Below the pieces are notes generated by a model. It was not told the origin of the DNA. It made no database searches and saw only the letters and a program-made list of their open reading frames with translations. A stretch of 14,290 bases of DNA, taken from the NCBI GenBank assembly GCA_043821485.1, contig JBDRCU010000052.1, forward strand, positions 1 to 14,290. The letters run 5' to 3'. Within the stretch, counting starts at the first letter, position 1. Each line of letters opens with the position of its first letter. The position numbers and the translations under genes were made by a program. This DNA is from JBDRCU01 sp043821485. Lineage in GTDB: Bacteria > Patescibacteriota > Minisyncoccia > 2-02-FULL-40-12 > IGHO2-01-FULL-4-A. Of the stretch, positions 8,216 to 14,290 are shown piece by piece.

Positions 8216-8245
8216 GCCGTCGCGCCCCCGGCGGTTTCACGTTTT
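8206..8245 (+). terminator. GC-rich hairpin with two alternative folds at the end of the bicistron
   Basis: Fold one pairs ACCGCCG (8206-8212) with CGGCGGT (8229-8235). Fold two pairs CGTGAGCCG (8211-8219) with CGGC (8229-8232) plus TCACG (8237-8241) across a 4-base bulge, and runs directly into TTTT (8242-8245). Fold two has the shape of a rho-independent terminator. The element overlaps the last codons and stop of the second gene, and is the most GC-rich spot in the window. Confidence 0.6.
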
Positions 8246-8273
8246 AGGGATGATGCAGAAGTCCTTTGAAACA

Positions 8274-8302
8274 TTGTACCCACTAGAAACGTCTAATATA
8301 CT
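8274..8302 (+). promoter_or_regulatory. Sigma70-like promoter of the metallopeptidase gene
   Basis: TTGTAC (8274-8279) and TATACT (8297-8302) are separated by 17 bases. Transcription would start near 8309, giving about 10 bases of AT-only leader before the ATG at 8319 and no Shine-Dalgarno site. The -10 hexamer is the same TATACT as in the promoter at 29-34. Confidence 0.6.
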
Positions 8303-8318
8303 GTGTTAATTTAATAAT

Positions 8319-10130
8319 ATGAAGAGAGCGATTCTCGCTATTTTAATTTTGGCAGGGGCTTTTATGATTGTGGTTCCTGTTCCTGCTTCTGCTTATGAAT
8401 ACGGTGATAACCAAGTTTTTTCTGTTAGTTCAATTTATGATTCCAGAAGCAGGAGTAAGATAGACGCAACACTTCAATATACTTCCACTCGCGCCTTTTT
8501 CTATACAGAAGACGCGTATTGGGCGCGTATTACAAATTCACAACGAGCATCCTTGATGCAAAGTATGCGGGAGTTTGCGGATGAATTTGATAGTAATATC
8601 TATCCTCTTCTTACTAATACTTTTGGCAGTGAACCAAATCCCGGGATTGATGGTGAGAGTAAGATAACAATAGTATTATCTGATTTGACTACGAATATTG
8701 GAGGATATTTTGATAGTGTAAATGAATATACGCGTGAAGAACGTCAGAATTCGAATGCGCGCGAGATGATTTTTATTAACATTAATCAATTAAATGACAA
8801 AAGTAAGATGTATCCTTTTTTGGGACATGAATTTCAGCATCTGATATCTTTTAATCAAAAAGAGCTTATGCGTAATATATCAGATGATGTATGGCTCAAT
8901 GAGTTGCGTTCAGAATATGCTGTTACGATGCTTGGCTATAGTGATGACTTTGCAGGATCCACACTAGAACGACGTGCAATAGCTCTTGTGCGTCAGCCAT
9001 ATGACAGTCTTACTGAATGGAAAAATCTTTTTGCAGATTATGGGCAGATTACAATGTTTGGTGAATATCTTGCTGACAAATATGGTTCCACGATAATAAC
9101 TGACACATTAGATAATAATCTTGCGGGGATTTCGAGTTTAAATGAATCTTTGTCTAAGAATGGTTTTGACGATGATGCAATTGATGCATATATGAATTGG
9201 ATGATTGCAAATATTGTTAATGATACTTCTCAAAATAATCTTTACGGATATGATCGCAAGGGTTTGGATAGTTTTCGTATCTTTCCTGCATGGAGCACGT
9301 TTGGCATAGATGACAGTGATAATATAACATTGAATAATGATTTTAAAGATTGGGCCGGATTTTGGTATGAAATTATAGGCATTGAACCAAGTCCAGAAGG
9401 AAAAGATCAGTTAAATATTTCGTTTTCTTCAAACTCACTTTCAAGCTTTGTCGTTACCTATGTTGCATTTGGTAATGATGGAAAGCTATATATAGGACAG
9501 GAGCGTTTAAATGCAAGCAACCAAGACATTAAGATTCCAAATATTGGAACAGAATTTGATCGAATACTTTTTATGCCATTAAAGACTGATAGATTGTCGG
9601 GATTCGGTAGTAATGAAGATTCTTCGCATCTGGAATTTATACTTAGTAGAGAAGTTATAGGGGATGAGGTCAATCCGGAGTTGTTCAATGTTATTGCTAC
9701 AGAAAATGGAAGTAATGGAGTAGTTGTTATTAATGGTGCCAGCGCAATTCCTGAAAATTTCGGGCTTAAAGAAGGGGATTTTATAAGAGCTCGTGGAGAC
9801 AACGATATTTATATAATAAATCAATTCGGTTATAAAAGATTAGTCTTGAGTCCGGAGATTTGTTTGCAATACGGACATTTGGGTGCGCGTGGATGTTTTG
9901 ATGCCGTTAATATTGTAGAACCTGAAATTCGTGATGCATTTGTAACATCAAATTACTACATGAATGGAGAAGTGAGCGACGGATTTATCTATCTAATGAA
10001 TATTACGGGAGATGATACGGCAACATTAGAAAAAATTAATAGTAGAATATTTTTTGAGCAAGGAAGAAACTTTAATTCTGTATTTCTGTTTAATACTTTG
10101 GAACAAAATTCTTACGATCGTATAAATTAA
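8319..10130 (+). CDS. Secreted HEXXH zinc metallopeptidase, M30 (hyicolysin)-like
   Basis: Exported protein of 603 residues with a clear signal peptide (MKR, hydrophobic 4-20, cleavage probably after ASA at 25). The catalytic zinc site is GHEFQHLISF (H170, E171, H174), and WLNELRSEYA (192-201) supplies the probable third ligand E195. HEFQH followed by a WLNE..SEY segment resembles peptidase family M30 and related gluzincins, where the usual residue after NE is Gly rather than the Leu seen here. Residues about 340-460 look beta-rich. Residues about 480-600 form a separate domain starting GDFIRARGDNDIYIINQFG and including YKRLVLSPEICLQYGHLGARG. I recall that pattern from many exported Patescibacteria proteins, where it may bind the cell surface. 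It probably degrades proteins outside the cell; substrate unknown. It has its own promoter and terminator, so it is likely a single-gene unit. Confidence 0.82.
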   Translation: MKRAILAILILAGAFMIVVPVPASAYEYGDNQVFSVSSIYDSRSRSKIDATLQYTSTRAFFYTEDAYWARITNSQRASLMQSMREFADEFDSNIYPLLTNTFGSEPNPGIDGESKITIVLSDLTTNIGGYFDSVNEYTREERQNSNAREMIFININQLNDKSKMYPFLGHEFQHLISFNQKELMRNISDDVWLNELRSEYAVTMLGYSDDFAGSTLERRAIALVRQPYDSLTEWKNLFADYGQITMFGEYLADKYGSTIITDTLDNNLAGISSLNESLSKNGFDDDAIDAYMNWMIANIVNDTSQNNLYGYDRKGLDSFRIFPAWSTFGIDDSDNITLNNDFKDWAGFWYEIIGIEPSPEGKDQLNISFSSNSLSSFVVTYVAFGNDGKLYIGQERLNASNQDIKIPNIGTEFDRILFMPLKTDRLSGFGSNEDSSHLEFILSREVIGDEVNPELFNVIATENGSNGVVVINGASAIPENFGLKEGDFIRARGDNDIYIINQFGYKRLVLSPEICLQYGHLGARGCFDAVNIVEPEIRDAFVTSNYYMNGEVSDGFIYLMNITGDDTATLEKINSRIFFEQGRNFNSVFLFNTLEQNSYDRIN

Positions 10131-10139
10131 AATTTAAAA

Positions 10140-10170
10140 AAATAAAATGCGACGCAGTCATGTTTTATTT
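10140..10170 (+). terminator. Probable hairpin terminator after the metallopeptidase gene
   Basis: AAATAAAA (10140-10147) pairs with TTTTATTT (10163-10170), and GAC (10151-10153) with GTC (10157-10159). The three positions between hold two wobbles and one mismatch. The hairpin starts 10 bases after the stop codon. The A-rich 5' arm and T-rich 3' arm would let it act in either direction, but the stem is weak. Confidence 0.45.
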
Positions 10171-10176
10171 TAAAAC

Positions 10177-10185
10177 TTATCCACA
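10177..10185. other. Single consensus DnaA box
   Basis: TTATCCACA matches the DnaA box consensus TTATNCACA exactly. I saw no second consensus copy nearby and no dnaA or dnaN gene, so it is not evidence of an origin. It could be a lone DnaA regulatory site or chance. Confidence 0.3.
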
Positions 10186-10234
10186 ATTGTTATTCCCAAA
10201 AGTTTTTTTGTCGGATAAAATTTAAGTATAGAGA

Positions 10235-10337
10235 TTTTCTAAAAAGTTTTTAGAAAAGCAGCGATAGGAGAACTTACTAACTAAGAGGTTCGGTCGGCTA
10301 TCGTTTATATAAAAAATATTTTTAGCTAAAAATATTT
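10235..10337 (+). promoter_or_regulatory. Structured palindromic leader of the basic micro-protein gene
   Basis: Three inverted repeats lie in about 100 bases. The first is perfect: TTTTCTAAAAA (10235-10245) and TTTTTAGAAAA (10247-10257) around one base. The second pairs CGATAG (10262-10267) with CTATCG (10298-10303) around an inner GAAC-TTA / TAA-GTTC stem (10270-10291, 3-base bulge). The third is a perfect 24-bp palindrome at 10314-10337 with centre AGCT and arms AAATATTTTT / AAAAATATTT, ending 8 bases before the ATG. A weak promoter (TTTTTG 10205-10210, TATAGA 10227-10232, 16-base spacing) would start transcription just ahead of or inside the first repeat. It could be an RNA leader, a set of operators, or a small RNA. 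It matches no riboswitch I know. Confidence 0.5.
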
Positions 10338-10345
10338 CTAAAATT

Positions 10346-10495
10346 ATGCCAGCAAGAAAAAGAAGAAAGAAGGCGACTAAAAAAGTTGCCAAAAAGAGAA
10401 AGGTAGCAAAGAAGAAGACAACAAAGCGCCGAAAGAAAGCTGTCAAAAAGGCAGCACCAAAGAAAAAGGCTCGACGCCGACGAAAGAAGAAATAG
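10346..10495 (+). CDS. Lys/Arg-rich histone-H1-like micro-protein
   Basis: A 49-residue protein made almost only of Lys, Arg, Ala, Thr, Val and Pro; it begins MPARKRRKKATKKVAKKRK and ends ARRRRKKK. It has no acidic residue, no aromatic residue and no membrane segment. The repeated KK(A/V)AKK pattern is like the basic tails of histone H1 and the bacterial Hc1/Hc2-type nucleoid proteins, so it probably binds DNA or RNA, perhaps compacting the nucleoid or aiding ribosomes. The ATG lies 8 bases after a 24-bp palindrome and has no Shine-Dalgarno site. A strong terminator follows 21 bases after the stop, showing this is a transcribed unit of its own. An antisense reading frame across it is its hydrophobic shadow. 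Reading-frame integrity, composition and terminator support a real gene; the function is inferred from composition only. Confidence 0.75.
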   Translation: MPARKRRKKATKKVAKKRKVAKKKTTKRRKKAVKKAAPKKKARRRRKKK

Positions 10496-10516
10496 TCTTA
10501 TTCGTAACTACGCAAG

Positions 10517-10552
10517 CACAAAGCCCGCATTCTGCGGGTTTTGTGTGTTTTT
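10517..10552 (+). terminator. Strong rho-independent terminator after the basic micro-protein gene
   Basis: A 13-bp stem, CACAAAGCCCGCA (10517-10529) against TGCGGGTTTTGTG (10533-10545) with one G-T wobble and a 3-base loop, is followed by TGTTTTT (10546-10552). This is the clearest terminator in the window. It separates the micro-protein gene from the hpf-secA promoter that starts 9 bases later. Confidence 0.88.
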
Positions 10553-10560
10553 AGAGAGGT

Positions 10561-10588
10561 TTGATTTATAGGCTTTATATGCTATTAT
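10561..10588 (+). promoter_or_regulatory. Extended -10 promoter of hpf-secA, giving a leaderless message
   Basis: TTGATT (10561-10566) is followed after 16 bases by TATTAT (10583-10588), which has the extended -10 element TGC directly before it (10580-10582). Transcription would begin at about 10594-10596, which is the ATG of hpf itself, so the message is predicted to be leaderless. Confidence 0.6.
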
Positions 10589-10595
10589 TCAAAAG

Positions 10596-10931
10596 ATGAA
10601 GGTCATCATAAAGAGTACAAATATTGATATACCTTCGACGATACGAGAGTATATAGACTCAAGGGTTTCTTCTATTGAAAAGCTTCTTATTGATAAAGAA
10701 AAAGCTGTCGCACAGATTAGAATAGAGATTGGCAGGCCATCTAAGCATCACAGAAAAGGAGAGGTCCATTATGCAGAAATAAATCTTTCGGTGGGTAATA
10801 CATTATTCCGCTCAGCAGTTGAACATGAAAGAGTGCGCCCGGCTCTAGATGAAGCAAGAGACGACATAAAAGGGCAGTTGCGCAGATATAAGACAAAACA
10901 ACGATCAAGGAGGCGTAAAAATAAAACATGA
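10596..10931 (+). CDS. hpf: Ribosome hibernation promoting factor, short form
   Basis: A 111-residue HPF/YfiA-family protein. The beta-alpha-beta-beta-beta-alpha fold can be followed: MKVIIKSTNIDIPSTIREYIDSRVSSIEKLL, the IRIEIGRPSKHHRKGEVHYAEINLSVG strands (about 41-67), and the second helix AVEHERVRPALDEARDDIKGQLRRYK. It ends in a very basic tail (KQRSRRRKNK). It lacks the C-terminal dimerisation domain of long HPF, so it is of the short type that binds the decoding centre of idle 30S subunits to store ribosomes. It overlaps secA by 4 bases (ATGA), and hpf next to secA is a gene order known from other bacteria, including Firmicutes. Its ATG lies at the predicted transcription start. Confidence 0.88.
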   Translation: MKVIIKSTNIDIPSTIREYIDSRVSSIEKLLIDKEKAVAQIRIEIGRPSKHHRKGEVHYAEINLSVGNTLFRSAVEHERVRPALDEARDDIKGQLRRYKTKQRSRRRKNKT

Positions 10932-13621
10932 GCTTTTTTTCCAAACTGTTTGGCAATAATGACGAAGGAAAGATAAAAGAATATGAAAAGATCGTCGCAA
11001 CCATTAACGAACTCGAACAAACGTTCGAGTCTTTTTCACTTGATCAACTTAAGGATAAAACAAAAGAATTTAGAAAAAGACTTGAAGGCAAAAAAACATT
11101 GGATGATATATTACCAGAAGCATTCGCTGCAGTTAGAGAAGCTGCTAAGCGTACGCTTGGACAAAGGCACTATGATGTGCAGTTAATAGGCGGTATGGCG
11201 CTTCATACGGGTTCTATTGCGCAAATGCGTACTGGTGAGGGGAAAACCCTTGCTGCAACAGCTGCAGTGTATCTCAATGCGCTTGAAGGCAAGGGAGTGC
11301 ACGTTGTAACAGTTAATGATTATCTCTCCCAACGTGATGCTGCATGGATGGGGCAGATTTACGATGCATTGGGACTTACGACTGCATGTGTTAACCACAA
11401 TGCATCTTTTATATACGATCCCGACCAGAAGGCTGAATTAGATAAAGAGCGTGATACGAGCGGAGCATTTAAAGTTGTCCATGAATTTTTGCGTCCTTTG
11501 AACTCTCGCCGTGAAGCATATGAAGCAGATATTACATACGGTACGAATAATGAATTCGGTTTTGACTATTTGCGCGATAATATGGTACATGATGTTTCGC
11601 AGATTGCGCAGGCCAAGGGTCATAATTTTGCAATAGTTGATGAAGTTGATTCAATTTTGATTGATGAATCGCGTACTCCCTTGATCATTTCTGCACCGGA
11701 TACAGAGTCCACAAATCTTTATGAGACGTTTTCCCGTGTTGTACCAAAGTTGCAAGAAAATGTTGATTATAATATTGATGAAAAGCTTCGTGCAGTTTCA
11801 ATAACAGAAGAGGGTATTAATAAGGTAGAGGGGATATTGAAGCTTAAGAATATTTATGAAGAAGGAGGCACCAGATATGTACATCATTTAGAGCAAGCGC
11901 TTAAAGCACAGATTCTTTTCCATAAAGATAAGGAGTACGTTATTAAGGATGGTCAAGTTATAATAGTTGATGAATTTACGGGGCGCCTTATGCCCGGACG
12001 CCGTTGGTCAGGAGGTTTGCATCAAGCGGTTGAAGCAAAGGAAGGAGTCTATGTACAGAAAGAATCCCGCACATTTGCAACAATTACTTTTCAAAACTAC
12101 TTCCGTCTTTACGGTAAGCTATCCGGTATGACAGGAACTGCTAAGACTTCGCAGGAAGAATTTCATGAAGTATATAATCTTGATGTTGTAGTAATTCCAA
12201 CGAACAAGCCTATGATTCGCGAGGATATGCCTGACAGTATCTATAAAACAGAAGATGGCAAGATGCGAGCTCTTGCACGCGAAGTCAAAGAACGAAGTGA
12301 AAAGGGTCAGCCAGTTCTCATTGGTACTGTTTCCATAGCAAAAAATGAATTAGTTTCATCTTATCTTAAACGTGAAGGTGCATCCCATGAAGTTTTAAAC
12401 GCTAAAAAGCATGAACAGGAAGGTTCCATTATTGCTCAAGCTGGTAGGCTTGGCGCTGTAACTGTTGCAACTAATATGGCTGGACGTGGAGTTGACGTTA
12501 TACTCGGAGGTAATCCTCCCAATAAGGAAGATGCAGATAAAGTCCGTGAACTTGGAGGTTTGCATGTAATTGGTACAGAACGCCATGAAGCTCGGCGTAT
12601 AGACGATCAGTTGCGCGGACGTGCAGGAAGACAGGGAGATCCTGGATCTTCACAGTTTTTCATTTCAACAGAAGATGATGTTGCCAGAATATTTGGAGGA
12701 GACCGTTTGAAATCCCTTATGAATACCCTTGGAGTAAAAGATGATGATGCCATAGAGAATAAGATGATTTCTCGCCAGATTGAAAAAGCGCAGGAGAAGA
12801 TCGAAGGCCATCATTTTGATGCACGCAAGCATGTACTTGAATATGATGATGTAATGAGCCGTCATAGGAAAGCTATTTATAAACTTAGAAGAGAGATTGT
12901 TGAATCGGAAAATAATAAGGATCGTGTAATTGAATATATAAAAGAACAGATAGACAGGCTTGTTGCTATGCATGGTCATACTGAACATGAAGACATGAAT
13001 ACAGAAGAGATTACAGAGGGCATCAAGGCAATGATCCCTTTAAATCCAAAAGACGCAGGAACATTACATGCCAAAATTAATGAAGCAGAAGCAGGCGAGG
13101 AAGCTGTATTGATTAAACTTCTTTATGGTATTGCTGATACTGCATACGTTCAAAAGGAATCACAACAAGGGCCTGAAGCTATGCGCAAGCTTGAGAAAGC
13201 CGTATTGCTTCGCGTAATAGATGAACTATGGATTGATCATCTTGAAACTATGGAGAACCTACGTGATTCAGTCCGCCTGCGTGCCTATGGACAGCGTGAT
13301 CCGCTTGTTGAGTATAAAGTTGAAGGCCAGCGTTTATTTAATGAATTGCAAGGCGTTATTGGCACACAGGTAGCTAATATGGTCTATAAAGTAGGATTTA
13401 TCAAGAAGCCAGAAAATAGACGTGATTTGCAAGAAAAGCACGAAGATGCATCTCGAGGAGCAGATCAAGTTAAATCTGGAAGCGGAGTATCATCAGAAAC
13501 TAATCGTCAGGCAGAACGCAAACAAGATCAACAAATAAAATCAGATAAAGTTGGACGGAATGATCCATGTCCTTGCGGATCAGGAAAGAAGTATAAACGG
13601 TGCCATTTGAATAGCAGTTAA
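10928..13621 (+). CDS. secA: Protein translocase ATPase SecA
   Basis: Full-length SecA of 897 residues, the motor that pushes preproteins through SecYEG. Walker A is MRTGEGKTLAA (100-110), Walker B/DEAD is VDEVDSILIDESRTPLI (D238-D241 onward), the second nucleotide-binding half carries ATNMAGRGVDV and RGRAGRQGDPGSSQFF, and the helical scaffold has the HHFDARKHVLEYDDVM stretch. A C-terminal zinc SEC-C motif closes the protein (NDPCPCGSGKKYKRCH, with C881, C883, C892, H893) after a polar linker. A stretch of roughly 25-30 residues before ADITYGTNNEFGFDYLRDNM (around DKERDTSGAFKVVHEFLRPLNS) is longer than in E. coli and is a form I recall from Patescibacteria. The start overlaps hpf; AAGGAGG in the end of hpf lies 14 bases upstream, farther than usual. 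It would export the signal-peptide proteins in this window. Confidence 0.97.
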   Translation: MSFFSKLFGNNDEGKIKEYEKIVATINELEQTFESFSLDQLKDKTKEFRKRLEGKKTLDDILPEAFAAVREAAKRTLGQRHYDVQLIGGMALHTGSIAQMRTGEGKTLAATAAVYLNALEGKGVHVVTVNDYLSQRDAAWMGQIYDALGLTTACVNHNASFIYDPDQKAELDKERDTSGAFKVVHEFLRPLNSRREAYEADITYGTNNEFGFDYLRDNMVHDVSQIAQAKGHNFAIVDEVDSILIDESRTPLIISAPDTESTNLYETFSRVVPKLQENVDYNIDEKLRAVSITEEGINKVEGILKLKNIYEEGGTRYVHHLEQALKAQILFHKDKEYVIKDGQVIIVDEFTGRLMPGRRWSGGLHQAVEAKEGVYVQKESRTFATITFQNYFRLYGKLSGMTGTAKTSQEEFHEVYNLDVVVIPTNKPMIREDMPDSIYKTEDGKMRALAREVKERSEKGQPVLIGTVSIAKNELVSSYLKREGASHEVLNAKKHEQEGSIIAQAGRLGAVTVATNMAGRGVDVILGGNPPNKEDADKVRELGGLHVIGTERHEARRIDDQLRGRAGRQGDPGSSQFFISTEDDVARIFGGDRLKSLMNTLGVKDDDAIENKMISRQIEKAQEKIEGHHFDARKHVLEYDDVMSRHRKAIYKLRREIVESENNKDRVIEYIKEQIDRLVAMHGHTEHEDMNTEEITEGIKAMIPLNPKDAGTLHAKINEAEAGEEAVLIKLLYGIADTAYVQKESQQGPEAMRKLEKAVLLRVIDELWIDHLETMENLRDSVRLRAYGQRDPLVEYKVEGQRLFNELQGVIGTQVANMVYKVGFIKKPENRRDLQEKHEDASRGADQVKSGSGVSSETNRQAERKQDQQIKSDKVGRNDPCPCGSGKKYKRCHLNSS

Positions 13622-13657
13622 GAAAGTGTTGCGTAGATGGGTGTCGTTTTCCCAGCC

Positions 13658-14290
13658 TTATTTATTCGCAACTATTATGAAGAATCTGGGAGAAGCATAT
13701 ATTTTTTCGAACTTTGGATTCGATTTTATATCAGGCTTTCGAATAATTTTATACAATCTACGGAGATATTTATTTTTGAAGAATTTTTGTTGTCTGTTGC
13801 CGAATACATTTTCATCTTCGACATGAAATCCCGCTTGTCTTAAATCGTCTTTTAATTCCTGAATACTGAATTCTCTACAGTGAAAAGGATTTTGTGAAGG
13901 GTCATGCAGGGAGGCGTTATGCGGTGCAACTATTATCCTATTCGGTGTACCGATAAGTAATGTGCCGGCCTTTTTTAATATGCGATGTAGATTCTTTAAA
14001 GCACTTTTATAATTATTTACATGTTCTATCGTCTCGACAGATACTATAACATCATAGTTATCTGTTTCTCCGAAAGTGATTACGTCGCCAATCAAAAAAT
14101 TTACATCTTTTGTTGAAAAATTTTCTTTTGCATATTTAATAACATCAACAGAAACATCAACTCCGTCTACGCTTTTGGCATCACCTTGCTGTTTTAGTAT
14201 TTTGGTTCCGTAGCCAGCACCGCATGCTATATCTAAAACCTTTTTATTTTTAACAAATTTTGACGCGAACTCGTAGCGAGCAAGAAAATC
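13658..14290 (-). CDS. Class I SAM-dependent methyltransferase, N-terminus outside the window
   Basis: The frame is open from the right edge of the window to a stop at 13658, giving 210 visible residues; a TTG at 14095 is internal, because the 65 codons before it continue the same domain. That upstream part holds SAM motif I, VLDIACGAGYG (18-28), and an acidic motif II region (VDGVDVS, about 41-47). Farther on come IGDVITF and DNYDVIVSVETIEHV, then the KNLHRILKKAGTLLIGTPN strand-helix of the Methyltransf_11/23 type. The C-terminal part (CREFSIQELKDDLRQAGFHV) is typical of methyltransferases encoded beside surface-glycan genes, so sugar or glycan O-methylation is a fair guess, but small-molecule substrates are possible. 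It converges on secA with only 36 bases between the stops, and I see no good terminator there. Confidence 0.85.
   Translation of the reverse strand, partial: DFLARYEFASKFVKNKKVLDIACGAGYGTKILKQQGDAKSVDGVDVSVDVIKYAKENFSTKDVNFLIGDVITFGETDNYDVIVSVETIEHVNNYKSALKNLHRILKKAGTLLIGTPNRIIVAPHNASLHDPSQNPFHCREFSIQELKDDLRQAGFHVEDENVFGNRQQKFFKNKYLRRLYKIIRKPDIKSNPKFEKIYASPRFFIIVANK

Noticed and set aside
7682..8283. Minus-strand frames of 121 and 66 codons across the small bicistron
   Set aside because: The plus-strand pair has two strong Shine-Dalgarno sites and an ATGA overlap, whereas the minus-strand readings have neither and look low-complexity (Ser/Leu/Ala runs).
7519..8318. Transposon or integrated element with flanking direct repeats
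   Set aside because: Only a short ACTAGA match is shared by the two sides, there are no terminal inverted repeats, and no recombinase is encoded.
10131..10345. Replication origin
   Set aside because: There is only one DnaA box, no dnaA/dnaN/gidA neighbours, and the AT-richness is similar to other intergenic parts.
10222..10446. Minus-strand frame of 74 codons rich in Phe and Leu
   Set aside because: It is the antisense shadow of the Lys/Arg-rich micro-protein gene and runs through the palindromic region; AAG/AAA codons read backwards give Phe and Leu. It has no Shine-Dalgarno site, and the strong terminator fits the plus-strand gene.
13626..13843. Two plus-strand frames of 66-68 codons after secA
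   Set aside because: Both lie opposite the methyltransferase coding sequence, whose motifs and full-length open frame are convincing; the plus-strand readings have no recognisable features.
13658..14095. Methyltransferase starting at the TTG at 14095
   Set aside because: The frame stays open to the window edge, and the 65 upstream codons encode SAM motif I (VLDIACGAGYG), so the true start lies beyond position 14290.
1..14290. tRNA, rRNA or CRISPR array
   Set aside because: Reading both strands, I found no cloverleaf with a GTTCGA-type T-loop, no rRNA-like conserved block, and no evenly spaced direct repeats.

Overview
The window looks like a piece of an AT-rich bacterial chromosome, most plausibly a Patescibacteria (Candidate Phyla Radiation) genome of the Parcubacteria type. 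This is inferred from several signs: a SecA with an extra stretch before the ITYGTNNEFGFDYLRDN motif that I recall from this group, secreted proteins with GIGT..P and CDG..D.L.WDATTG.FSC motifs, a peptidase with a C-terminal GD.IRA.GD.DIYI domain, short or absent mRNA leaders, and mostly absent Shine-Dalgarno sites. No rRNA or tRNA is present, so taxonomy cannot be fixed from this window.

Positions 1-6331 form a surface-polysaccharide locus. A promoter just before position 45 starts a tight four-gene operon: a DegT-type sugar aminotransferase, dTDP-glucose 4,6-dehydratase (rmlB), an RmlC-like cupin, and a large O-antigen ligase/polymerase-like membrane protein with a C-terminal TPR domain. 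A convergent gene, overlapping the operon's stop codon, encodes a polyprenyl-phosphate sugar-1-phosphate transferase. Together they would make a dTDP-activated (amino-)6-deoxysugar, start a lipid-linked glycan, and polymerise or transfer it.

Positions 6430-10130 carry exported proteins of unknown or partly known role: a fibre-like secreted protein, then a small GC-richer island (about 7620-8245) with two overlapping unrecognised genes that have strong Shine-Dalgarno sites unlike their neighbours, then a secreted HEXXH zinc metallopeptidase resembling family M30.

Positions 10131-13621 hold an intergenic stretch with perfect palindromes that seems to be the leader of a tiny 49-residue Lys/Arg-rich histone-H1-like protein, a strong terminator, and the hpf-secA pair (ribosome hibernation factor and preprotein translocase ATPase), overlapping by ATGA. 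The window ends in a partial minus-strand SAM-dependent methyltransferase.

I see no CRISPR array, transposase, integrase, restriction, toxin-antitoxin or recognised defence gene. The best candidates for something undescribed are the GC-richer two-gene island and the palindromic leader plus basic micro-protein; neither can be called a system from sequence alone.
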